Below the pieces are notes generated by a model, which made no database searches, was not told where the DNA came from, and saw only the letters and a list, made by a program, of their open reading frames with translations. From Candidatus Iainarchaeum andersonii SCGC AAA011-E11 (GTDB lineage Archaea > Iainarchaeota > Iainarchaeia > Iainarchaeales > Iainarchaeaceae): a DNA stretch of 13,938 nt. Location of the stretch: positions 1 to 13,938 of the forward strand of contig AQRS01000032.1 in assembly GCA_000402355.1 (NCBI GenBank). Direction: 5' to 3'. The number at the start of each line of letters is the position of its first letter. The first letter of the stretch is position 1. The position numbers and the translations under genes are program-made. This document shows, piece by piece, positions 5,644-13,110 of this stretch.

Positions 5644-8100
5644 TTGAACAGGCTCTCTCTAGTATTTGCTTTTCTAATGGCTTTTTCGTTTTACTCCTTT
5701 GCGGTCCTTAACAACGGCGAAATAAGCATTTATGCAGTGACAACCGAAGGCAAGGGCCTGGTGGCAACGCTGCACCTGCAGATAGACCCCGGCACCGGCA
5801 AAATCTGGAGCGCCGTAACCCCATTGGTCGGCACAACAACGCAGAATGCGGAGCGAACGGCCATAAAGGTCGCAAAGAATTATTTCAGCGGCACGGACAA
5901 TTATGATTACAAGTTCTCAATAAACTCAACCGCATCCATTGTCGAGGGTCCGAGCGCGGGCGCAGCCATGACCCTCCTTGCAGTGGCAATGCTGAAGGAC
6001 AAGGCAATTCCGAAGGAAGTCAGCATGACCGGCACAATAAACGAGGACGGCTCCGTGGGGCCGGTCGGCGGCGTTTTTGAGAAGGCAAAGGAGGCAAGCG
6101 GAACCGGAGTAAAGCTGTTCATGATTCCGAAAGGGGAAGCAGTGCAGACGGTAAGGCTCGAGGGCGGAGTCAAAAGCGTGAACATCCTTGATTATGCCCC
6201 CAAAAACTGGGGAATGAAGGTTGTTGAAGTGCAAACAATTGATGATGCGCTAGTTTACGCCTTTTCGGACATAAAAAAAATTGACGTGAACACTTCGGCT
6301 GTTCAGGCTATTCCTGAATTCATTCCGGAAAAAATACCGATTCCGCAACACCTCGGCACGTTCAAGGTCCTTACCTCGAATTACATAAACAAGATAAATC
6401 AGCTCAACGGAGAGGCAAGGAACGCGCTTTCATCTTCTCTCCTTGAGGACCCCGAAGTCACGAACCTTTTGCTTGAGGCGCTCAACAATTCCGAACAGAC
6501 GCTTCAGCACGCGGAGGTTTTGAACGAACAGAATTACCTTTACTCCGCGGCCAATTTTGCGTTCCTCGCGGGCGTAAATTCTATTGTCGTGAAGGAGGTT
6601 TCAAATAACCCTGCGCTGCTCAGGCCAAGTTCATCCGCATTCGACCTCAAGATACTCGGCCTGAAAAAAGAGATGGACACTTTTGAAAAGCAGCTGAACG
6701 GCAATGTCCCGAGAAAAGGCGTTGAGTGGTACGCAAGCGCACAGCAGAGGTTCACATACGCGAAAAACTCCGTGGACAGGCTGGTTTCGGAGCAAACCAT
6801 TGTCGTGAACGGTTCGCAGGAGGGCGAAACCGCGCTTGCATTCCAGAGGCTCCAGGATTATGCCTTTGCAGTGGCATGGCTTGACGTTTCAAAGGACTTC
6901 TACAACCTTTCCAGAGAAACGGACGGTTATGTTCGGGAATCAGGCCAGTTCAGCTCCTCAATGGATTCCATAATAGAGGATGCGGAAAAGGACGTGAATG
7001 CTTTGGGAGACAGCCCTGCGGTTGAGGATATCTGGAGGCGCATTGATGCGGCAAAAACAGAGAAAAAGAATTCCTGGTTTGAGGCCTCTTACTTTGACGC
7101 TGTTTCGGCAAAGGCGCTTGCAAAGGCGGAGCTGGACGTGCAGGACAAGGGCTATCAGGAGCTGAAGCAAACCCTCGAGAATAAAATAAGCGGCCTCGAA
7201 GCCAAAATGAATTCTAACGAACAAGAAATAAAGGTAAGCTGGGCCGTGCTTTACCTTGACCACGCCAAATACTTTTTGGCTTCGGCAAATTATTACGATA
7301 AAAGCGATTTGAACGTGAATGCCGCAAACAACGTGAAGAGCGGCATAAGCCTCATTTACCTCGCCGAGAACTTTTTTGACGCCTCGAATGCAGTGGTAAC
7401 CGCGTATTCTTCGCTGCCAATTGTTTCAACCGATGACTCCTCCGGAAACTCCGGCAGCATTAATTCGGGAAGCCCCCTTCAAGTGAGGGACTCCACCCAG
7501 AACCTCGTGCTTTACGGGCTGGCGCTCATTCTTCTTGCCGTCCTCATAGTGCTTTCAGTGCTTCTGGTTACCGTTATTCGCTCCTCAAGGAGAAAGAAGA
7601 CCCTTGAGCAGGAAATCAGGGAAATAAAGGAGCTGCTTGCAAAGAATGATGCCGCGCTCTCCAGAAGAATCATTGACGCACAGGCGCATGCAAAGCTAAA
7701 GGATAAGTACGAGGGCGAGCTTTCACTGCTCGAGAGCGAGAGGAAGGTTCGCGCCGAACACCTGCTTGCTGCGGACGAATACTCATCGGAAATTGATTCT
7801 TACAAAGAGCGTGCCGCGGGACTCCAGAAGCATTTGAGGGAGAACGCGATAACCAAGGAAGAGTTTTCCCGCAAGTATTCAGAGTACCAGTCGAAAGTTT
7901 CGGAACTCAAGGAAGAGCTTGATTCGGAGCTGAAGAAACTCGATTCCCAGAAAAAGGAAATCGAGAGCGGCGTGAAGGGAATAATCGAGAGCCACAAAAA
8001 GCTCCTGCCGGTATCAATGGGGAACGAAGGGCTCTCCGCACAAAAAGGCTCCAAGGATAAAAGGAAAAAAACAGGCAGATGGGCGGCCGGAAAAAAGTAA
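5644..8100 (+). CDS. Secreted, membrane-anchored Lon-like serine protease (S16-type fold)
   Basis: Residue numbers use the TTG at 5644 (818 aa). That start is favoured because GGTG at 5634-5637 is well spaced for it, and the protein then begins MNRLSLVFAFLMAF, a typical signal peptide (about 1-23). The GTG at 5635 is the alternative. Residues about 25-205 are a Lon-type proteolytic domain: the catalytic Ser104 in EGPSAG and Lys147 in GGVFEK are 43 residues apart, as in Lon. No AAA+ domain is present. Residues 210-590 are a long helical region without recognised domain. A Ser/Gly-rich linker leads to a transmembrane helix (about 620-645) followed by RRKK, then a 170-residue cytoplasmic coiled coil with a basic end. 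It resembles the archaeal secreted Lon-like proteases (COG1750 type). The predicted topology is protease outside, coiled coil inside. Confidence 0.85.
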   Translation: MNRLSLVFAFLMAFSFYSFAVLNNGEISIYAVTTEGKGLVATLHLQIDPGTGKIWSAVTPLVGTTTQNAERTAIKVAKNYFSGTDNYDYKFSINSTASIVEGPSAGAAMTLLAVAMLKDKAIPKEVSMTGTINEDGSVGPVGGVFEKAKEASGTGVKLFMIPKGEAVQTVRLEGGVKSVNILDYAPKNWGMKVVEVQTIDDALVYAFSDIKKIDVNTSAVQAIPEFIPEKIPIPQHLGTFKVLTSNYINKINQLNGEARNALSSSLLEDPEVTNLLLEALNNSEQTLQHAEVLNEQNYLYSAANFAFLAGVNSIVVKEVSNNPALLRPSSSAFDLKILGLKKEMDTFEKQLNGNVPRKGVEWYASAQQRFTYAKNSVDRLVSEQTIVVNGSQEGETALAFQRLQDYAFAVAWLDVSKDFYNLSRETDGYVRESGQFSSSMDSIIEDAEKDVNALGDSPAVEDIWRRIDAAKTEKKNSWFEASYFDAVSAKALAKAELDVQDKGYQELKQTLENKISGLEAKMNSNEQEIKVSWAVLYLDHAKYFLASANYYDKSDLNVNAANNVKSGISLIYLAENFFDASNAVVTAYSSLPIVSTDDSSGNSGSINSGSPLQVRDSTQNLVLYGLALILLAVLIVLSVLLVTVIRSSRRKKTLEQEIREIKELLAKNDAALSRRIIDAQAHAKLKDKYEGELSLLESERKVRAEHLLAADEYSSEIDSYKERAAGLQKHLRENAITKEEFSRKYSEYQSKVSELKEELDSELKKLDSQKKEIESGVKGIIESHKKLLPVSMGNEGLSAQKGSKDKRKKTGRWAAGKK

Positions 8101-8113
8101 CTATTTACCAACC

Positions 8114-8188
8114 CAACGGAAGCCTCGGCCTTTATTGCCTTCGGCTTTCGTTCCGTTGACGGAAAGCCCACGCCTTTAGGCGTGGGTT
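8114..8188. terminator. Two hairpins between convergent genes (bidirectional terminator)
   Basis: An imperfect stem with perfect outer arms CAACGGAA (8114-8121) and TTCCGTTG (8151-8158) is followed by a perfect 8-bp stem CCCACGCC/GGCGTGGG (8167-8174/8179-8186) with a TTTA loop. TTATTTA follows on the plus strand. The stems lie between the stop codons of two convergent genes, so a terminator for both is likely. The second stem also looks like the terminal hairpin of IS200/IS605 elements. Confidence 0.65.
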
Positions 8189-8190
8189 AT

Positions 8191-11100
8191 TTACGCTTCC
8201 GAAGCCTCTTGCGTTGCCTTCTCGGATTCCGCGCCGCCGGCGTGCTTCCCGAGCCTCAATCCTATTATCGAGCTTTTCTGCCTGTTCAGCGCAACCCCTA
8301 TGATCTGGTCCGCCTGGTTTATTACTGAGTCATTGTGGCTTATTGAAATGAACTGGCTGAAGGCGCTCTGCCCCTTGATTAAGGCCCCGATCTTTACCGA
8401 ATTGTCCTTGTCCAAGGCCGCGTCAACCTCGTCGAAAATGTAAAACGGCGCGGACTCGAATGACTGTATCGCGAACAAAAACGCGAGCGCAGTCAAGCTT
8501 TTTTCCCCGCCGCTCATCGCGTCAATGCTTTTCAGGGTGTCTTCCTTGTACTTCGCCTGAATAAGGAGGCCGCCTTCAAGCGGGTTGGTTTCATCGCTCA
8601 AACCGAGCTTTCCCTCGCCGTTGAAGAAAGTGTAGTAGAGCTCGGAAAACTTTTTGCTCACGTGGTTAAAGCACTCCATGAAGACATTGAATTTGCGCAC
8701 CTCAATCTTGTCAATCATTTCAACGACTGCCTTGCGTTCCTCATCCAGCTTGTTCGCCTTTTCCCGCACGTCCTCAACCTCTTTTTTGTACGCATCAAAG
8801 TTCTGGAGCGCCTTCATGTTGATTGCGCCAAGCCCCTCAACATCTTTCTCTATGTTCGGAATTCTTTTCTTCAGCTCGTTAAGATTGAATTCCGCAAAGG
8901 GCTTTATGCTGGCGTAATCCTTGGACTCCTCCTCCAAATCCACTATCCTTACCTCGTTCCTTGACTGCTGGATGTTGAATTCGTTCATTTCCCTTTCAAG
9001 CGACTCGGCCTTAAGCCCCAAAGAATCGCGCTTCTCCGAAATGTTCGTTATTTTCGTCGTGAGCCTCTGCTTCTCCTCATCCAGAAGGCTGTTCGCCTTG
9101 GCGGACTTCTCCATTTCGGCCTCTATTTTTGCGAGTTCCTTTTCGCCTGTTTTCTTCTGCTCCTCCATTTCCTGAACTGCCTTTTTTGCCTCTCCTGATT
9201 GCGCCTCGAGCTGCTTTATCTCGTGCTCCGAGGCCTCTGTCTTTCCACCGATAACCGCATCTATTTCCGTTGAAATCCTCGTTACAACGCTTTGCTTGGC
9301 GCTCTTTTCCTCGTTGAGTTCGTGCATTTTCTGCATCATGTCCGACATTTCGATTGTGCCCTGGCTCTTCCTGAACTCAATAACCTTCGCCTCGAGGTTC
9401 AGCAATTCCTTTTCAACTGAAAGCGAGTTTTCAATGGCCTTTTTCTCCCCGGCTTCCATCGCTGAAAGGCTTTTCGCGGATGCAATCTCCCTGTTCCCGG
9501 CAATGCGCGCCTTCAAGGCAGAAAGCTCCTCATTTATTCCGGCAAAGTGCTTCAAAGCGTGCGTGCTTTCAGAAAGTTCCTTCTCCTCGATCCCCAGTTT
9601 CTGCTTTTCAGCCTCGATGCGCTCCTTCTTCTCCTGCAGCCCATTGATTTTCGCCTTTAATGAGGCAATTTCAGACTCCTTTTTCCCTCTTATTTCGTCC
9701 TTGCGGTTTTTCTCAAGCGGCTTTTCGCAGGTGGGGCAATCCGCCTTCGCTTTCGCGAGAACAGCTAGCGATTCCTCTATGCTTTCAACCCTTCCCTTAA
9801 TAGAATGGATTCCGGAGAGCGCCTCTTCGAGTTCCCGTTCCTTTGCCTCTAGTTTTGAGGCGGGATTAGATGAATTAAGCAAAGTGATTTTTTTCTCGAT
9901 CGCGGATTTTTCCGCTGCCCTTTCCTCGAGCCTTTTTCGCGCGGCCTCAAGTTCCTTCAATGAGGCTTCCGCAACTTTAATGTCCTTGAGCAGGGAATTC
10001 TTTTTCGAAATCGCTTCGAACTTTTTTTCTTTTGCGGCCTCGAGCTCCTTCCTCAGTTCGGAAACGCGCGCCTCGTTCCTTTTGAATTCGTCCTTCCTCT
10101 TCTCGAAACCGGGCGCCCTCGAATCAACGGAAACTTTTATCATGGATATCTGCCCGTTGATTTTATCCAGCGAATCCTTCGCGTTCTTCAGCTCTTCCTC
10201 GCGCTCCGACCTCGTTTTCCCGAGCTCCTTTATCCTTTCCTTGAGTTCAAAAATCCTCTTCAATGCGTTCTCAACTGACTCGTTTTTGCCGCGCAACTTC
10301 TCTTCCAGAACGCCGAGCCGGCCTTTCCTCTGCTCTATTTCCTTTCCAAAGCTTGAGTAAGTTTTCTGGCCCGCCTCAATGAGCCTCGTGGTTATTTCCC
10401 CGACCTTTTTTTCGAGTTCGCGCTCCTCCTCCTGCAGCCCGTTCCTGTCGTTCCTCTTGCCCTCTATTTCCTTCCCCATGGATTCAAGCCTTTTCCGCGC
10501 GGCCCCGAGTTCCCTGCGGATTATTTTTATTTCCTCCTCGAGTATCGTTGCCTTCGACCTCTTGAGCTCCTCCTGCAATTCTTTGTACCTAAGCGCGTCC
10601 TCTTTCTCCTTCTCGAGTTCCTGCAGATAAGCCCCCCTTTCCCCGAGGACAAGATGCGCGTCCTTCACGCGCTGCTCGACCTTCTCCAGCTTCTTCAGGG
10701 CCTCGTCCTTTTTCTCCTCGAATTCCTGAAGGCCGGCTACTTCCTCAATCATCTGCCTCCTTTGCTTTGCATTCATTTCTATTACGCGCGTGATGTCGCC
10801 CTGCACAACAATATTGTGGCCGTTCGGGTTTATGCCGAGCTCGAGAAGCAGCGATTGTATCTCGTTGAGCGTTTTCCTTTTCCCGTCAAGCTTGTAAATA
10901 GATTTTCCCTGGCGGTCAATGAGCCTTGTTACCTCGATTTCCTTGCCGCTCTTGTCCTGAATGTAAAGCTCGACCTTCGCGTATCCTTCCGAAGCATCGT
11001 GGTTTACGAGCTCTGTAAGCCTTGATGCGCGCAAGAGCTTCAAAGAGGTTATTCCCATTGAAAAAAGAAGAGCGTCAAGGATGTTGCTTTTCCCGGATGC

Positions 11101-11199
11101 GTTTGCGCCGGCAATTGCGGTAAAACCTTTTGCGAACGGAATCTCGGCTTTCCTGAAGGACTTGAAATTCTTGAGCTTGAGCTTTGTTATTACCGTCAC
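8191..11199 (-). CDS. SMC-family ATPase with a Rad50-like zinc hook instead of a hinge
   Basis: The 1002-residue chromosome-organising ATPase starts at GTG with GGTGAG 11 bases upstream. The head is SMC-type: Walker A GANASGKSN (31-39), Q-loop VVQGDITRVIEMN (131-143), signature MSGGEKSLTALAFLFAIQ (895-912), Walker B and D-loop FYIFDEVDAALD (919-930), and a late SISHN histidine switch (952-956). Two long coiled-coil arms, about 160-485 and 497-770, flank the centre. Where SMC proteins carry a globular hinge of 150-200 residues, this one has only CPTCEKPL (Cys488, Cys491), the CPxCxxxL zinc-hook motif of Rad50. It is shorter than usual SMC (about 1150-1200). The head is not Rad50: there is no Mre11-type neighbour, and the signature and Walker B are SMC-like. 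Sulfolobus coalescin is a known zinc-hook SMC relative. No ScpA or ScpB gene is nearby. Confidence 0.9.
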   Translation of the reverse strand: MTVITKLKLKNFKSFRKAEIPFAKGFTAIAGANASGKSNILDALLFSMGITSLKLLRASRLTELVNHDASEGYAKVELYIQDKSGKEIEVTRLIDRQGKSIYKLDGKRKTLNEIQSLLLELGINPNGHNIVVQGDITRVIEMNAKQRRQMIEEVAGLQEFEEKKDEALKKLEKVEQRVKDAHLVLGERGAYLQELEKEKEDALRYKELQEELKRSKATILEEEIKIIRRELGAARKRLESMGKEIEGKRNDRNGLQEEERELEKKVGEITTRLIEAGQKTYSSFGKEIEQRKGRLGVLEEKLRGKNESVENALKRIFELKERIKELGKTRSEREEELKNAKDSLDKINGQISMIKVSVDSRAPGFEKRKDEFKRNEARVSELRKELEAAKEKKFEAISKKNSLLKDIKVAEASLKELEAARKRLEERAAEKSAIEKKITLLNSSNPASKLEAKERELEEALSGIHSIKGRVESIEESLAVLAKAKADCPTCEKPLEKNRKDEIRGKKESEIASLKAKINGLQEKKERIEAEKQKLGIEEKELSESTHALKHFAGINEELSALKARIAGNREIASAKSLSAMEAGEKKAIENSLSVEKELLNLEAKVIEFRKSQGTIEMSDMMQKMHELNEEKSAKQSVVTRISTEIDAVIGGKTEASEHEIKQLEAQSGEAKKAVQEMEEQKKTGEKELAKIEAEMEKSAKANSLLDEEKQRLTTKITNISEKRDSLGLKAESLEREMNEFNIQQSRNEVRIVDLEEESKDYASIKPFAEFNLNELKKRIPNIEKDVEGLGAINMKALQNFDAYKKEVEDVREKANKLDEERKAVVEMIDKIEVRKFNVFMECFNHVSKKFSELYYTFFNGEGKLGLSDETNPLEGGLLIQAKYKEDTLKSIDAMSGGEKSLTALAFLFAIQSFESAPFYIFDEVDAALDKDNSVKIGALIKGQSAFSQFISISHNDSVINQADQIIGVALNRQKSSIIGLRLGKHAGGAESEKATQEASEA

Positions 11200-11253
11200 C
11201 GAGACTCACCGTTTATGCCGCGCAAATTTTTTTTGGCTGGGGGCAATTGCTCA

Positions 11254-12051
11254 TTATGCTTTTTCCCTGTTCGCCAAAAAGTATTTTATGAAAGTAATGT
11301 TGTAATACGCCCCGGAAACCGCCATGCCGAGCATTAGTGTGCCAAGACCCAGTTCATCAGAACCCGCGAATTCCGAAATCATGGAGAAAAGCGTTGCAAT
11401 TGCCATGGTGAGAAACCACAATACGGCAAGGAAAACCGCTATGTGCAAAAGCCTTTTCGAGCTCCACTTCCAGCTCTCCGCGAGCGCCTTTTTCAGCTTC
11501 GTCCCGTTCAGAACCATGAAGAGCGGGGTGAAGGCAAGCATGAGGAAAAAGTAAACCCCGAGAACGAGCCACGCGAGGAGCGCAATGAAAAGTATTATGC
11601 CGATTGCCTCGATTGAAACGCCCGCAACGAAAACAAAGTATGCTATTGTGCTGTAAATAAAAAAGGCCGCGAGCACAAAAACCGAAAGCGCGAGTATTTC
11701 GGGAATCTTTTTCGCGGTTGCGGCGATTGCCTTCACGACTCCTTTTTCCTTTGCCGCAATCAGCGCGGAGTAAACGTAAAGAATGTAAAAGCCGACAGCA
11801 AGTGAAACGAGGGTTCCGAGGAGCATTGCAATTATGTCCTGCCCATAAGAATTAATTATGTAGAAAGGCATTTGCCAGAGGTTTACGTCCGGAACATTGC
11901 CCAGTACAAGCGTCTGCATGAAAAAATTGAAGCTGTTCTCCGAAACCGCCACCATTACGAAAAGGTTAATGATGCCCGCCAGGAGCGCGGGCAGGAAGTA
12001 AAGCGGCCTCGAAACAAGTTCGGCAAAGCCCCCTATGAACTCTTTTAACAT
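11254..12051 (-). CDS. Six-helix integral membrane protein, function unknown
   Basis: I do not recognise a specific family. From the ATG at 12051 the protein has 265 residues and about six hydrophobic helices, near 17-37, 72-97, 117-140, 145-178, 195-220 and 228-250. A cytoplasmic-looking stretch KLKKALAESWKWSSKRL (about 180-196) precedes helix 5. The overall look recalls polytopic proteins of the DUF4013/YciC kind, but this is weak. An upstream frame extends to 12183; I reject that start because a TATA box lies inside it at 12073-12080, 27 nt before this ATG, and its extra residues are not membrane-protein-like. It is co-oriented with the SMC gene, 54 nt upstream of it, so co-transcription is possible. 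Confidence 0.75.
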   Translation of the reverse strand: MLKEFIGGFAELVSRPLYFLPALLAGIINLFVMVAVSENSFNFFMQTLVLGNVPDVNLWQMPFYIINSYGQDIIAMLLGTLVSLAVGFYILYVYSALIAAKEKGVVKAIAATAKKIPEILALSVFVLAAFFIYSTIAYFVFVAGVSIEAIGIILFIALLAWLVLGVYFFLMLAFTPLFMVLNGTKLKKALAESWKWSSKRLLHIAVFLAVLWFLTMAIATLFSMISEFAGSDELGLGTLMLGMAVSGAYYNITFIKYFLANREKA

Positions 12052-12072
12052 GCTAAAACCATGTGCTTTACA

Positions 12073-12080
12073 ATATTTAA
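12073..12080 (-). promoter_or_regulatory. TATA-like box for the membrane-protein gene
   Basis: On the minus strand, TTAAATAT with GGGAAATCA in front (a BRE-like purine-rich element) lies about 27 nt before the ATG at 12051. This spacing predicts a leaderless or nearly leaderless mRNA. Confidence 0.55.
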
Positions 12081-12093
12081 TGATTTCCCGCAA

Positions 12094-12118
12094 CAACCCT
12101 TTCGCCGGTTGGGAGCGA
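12094..12118. repeat. 25-bp dispersed repeat (copy 2, inverted relative to copy in L10)
   Basis: This is the exact reverse complement of 5036-5060. It sits just upstream of the TATA box of the membrane-protein gene. Next to it is a TACTATC/GATAGTA inverted repeat (12120-12126/12142-12148). A short CGAGCCA (minus strand) also recurs upstream of both copies, so the element is probably longer than 25 bp with diverged or variable parts. Confidence 0.75.
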
Positions 12119-12190
12119 GTACTATCTTCGCCTGCTGGCTCGATAGTAAGGCATTGCTTTGGGCCGAGGAACCCCCCCGCCAACTAACGA

Positions 12191-12198
12191 TTTTTAAA
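12191..12198 (+). promoter_or_regulatory. TATA-like box for eL42
   Basis: TTTTTAAA at 12191-12198 would start transcription near 12221 and leave a leader holding the ribosome-binding site. A second A/T-rich site, ATTAAATAA (12221-12229), is possible, but would leave no leader for the GGGTG element. Confidence 0.45.
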
Positions 12199-12251
12199 CT
12201 TTCCTGATTCCTTGTTATTAATTAAATAACCTCTTTTTAGGGTGTTTTTTG

Positions 12252-12539
12252 ATGCATATTCCGAAAGAGCAGAAAATGTACTGTACCAAGTGCGGCACGC
12301 ACACCAGCCACAAGCTTAAGCAGTTCAAGCCCGGGAAGGCAAGGACAATGGCCTGGGGCACAAGGCAAAACCTCAGAAAGCACAAGAAGGGCTATGGCGG
12401 AAAGGCGGAGTTTACCGCAACCGTCAAGAAGCAGACAAAGAAACCGACTTTCATTGCCGAATGCCTGGTTTGCGGCAGGAAATGCTACAAAGTGATTCCC
12501 AAAAGGATGAAGAAAACCGAACTTGTTTCCGCAACATAA
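12252..12539 (+). CDS. rpl44e: Large-subunit ribosomal protein eL42 (L44e)
   Basis: A zinc-binding protein of the E-site region of the large subunit, found in archaea and eukaryotes. The 95 residues contain the two zinc knuckles CTKC (11-14) and CLVC (71-74), plus Cys78. The conserved basic core includes the GTRQNLRKHKKGYGGK stretch near 36-51. The ATG at 12252 was chosen because GGGTG plus a six-T spacer precedes it (12240-12250). The TTG three bases earlier would fall inside that spacer. In many archaea rps27e follows directly; here the next gene is a convergent HAD-like protein instead. Confidence 0.95.
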   Translation: MHIPKEQKMYCTKCGTHTSHKLKQFKPGKARTMAWGTRQNLRKHKKGYGGKAEFTATVKKQTKKPTFIAECLVCGRKCYKVIPKRMKKTELVSAT

Positions 12540-12651
12540 AATTAACTTTTGATTTGTCTTCGAGTTCTAGGTTTTTGTAATTCATACTTTTCTTGACTTT
12601 TTCAATGCTGATTTTTGTATTTGCCGGCACTCACACCGTTCAAGGCAAGCC
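12540..12651. other. Convergent intergenic gap
   Basis: This 112-nt gap separates two convergent genes. It holds T-rich runs (12585-12602, 12611-12617) suited to termination of eL42, and no coding sequence or clear hairpin. Nothing else was seen. Confidence 0.5.
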
Positions 12652-13107
12652 CTATAATGCTATAAGATCCAGCACTTCCCTCAAATTGCTTACTATGGCA
12701 TCAGGTTGCTCTCCCTTGCTTTCTGGTTCTTCCCCGGCGAACTTGCCTTTCTTGAGCCAAATAGTCATGCAGCCTGCTTCTTTTCCAGCCCTAATTTCTG
12801 CCTTCACTCTGTCACCAATAAGCAGAACTTCATGCGGCTTCACATTCATTTTTTCAGCCAAACTCTTTATGTCAGAGCCTGACTTTTCCTTCACGACTAA
12901 GATGGCATCAAAGAAGCCTTTTATTCCAAGTTCATCCAGCTCGCTCGTTCTCCCTGTTTTATCCTTGGCGTAAATTGCAAGGGGTATTTTTTTGTGCAGC
13001 ACACGGAGCACATCAAGGGCACCTTCTTCCAACTTGTTTAAGTTAGGGTCATAAAGTGTCCTAGTGAAATCAAATATAATTGCCTTCGGCGTGAATTTTT
13101 GTGTCAT
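12652..13107 (-). CDS. HAD-superfamily hydrolase-like protein
   Basis: HAD proteins mostly transfer phosphate through an aspartyl intermediate. The 151 residues give a compact HAD core: motif I IFDFTRT (11-17) with the nucleophile Asp13, a motif III lysine in VVKEKSG (Lys73 or Lys75), and motif IV IGDRVKAEIRAGKEAG (97-112) with Asp99 and Glu104. The second acidic residue of the usual DxD motif is replaced by Thr15, giving DxT as in P-type ATPases. The substrate is unknown, and there is little room for a cap domain. GGAGGAG stands just upstream of the ATG. The preceding gene ends three bases before this start, so the two form an operon. Codon use is more A/T-ended than in the ribosomal genes. 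Confidence 0.8.
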   Translation of the reverse strand: MTQKFTPKAIIFDFTRTLYDPNLNKLEEGALDVLRVLHKKIPLAIYAKDKTGRTSELDELGIKGFFDAILVVKEKSGSDIKSLAEKMNVKPHEVLLIGDRVKAEIRAGKEAGCMTIWLKKGKFAGEEPESKGEQPDAIVSNLREVLDLIAL

Positions 13108-13110
13108 AAT

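Noticed and set aside
9296..10360. 354-residue open frame antisense to the SMC gene
   Set aside because: It is a Ser/Phe-rich shadow produced by Lys/Glu-rich coiled-coil codons; no domain or ribosome-binding site.
12052..12183. 44-residue extension of the membrane protein
   Set aside because: It contains the promoter box and the dispersed repeat, and its residues do not look like a membrane-protein N-terminus.
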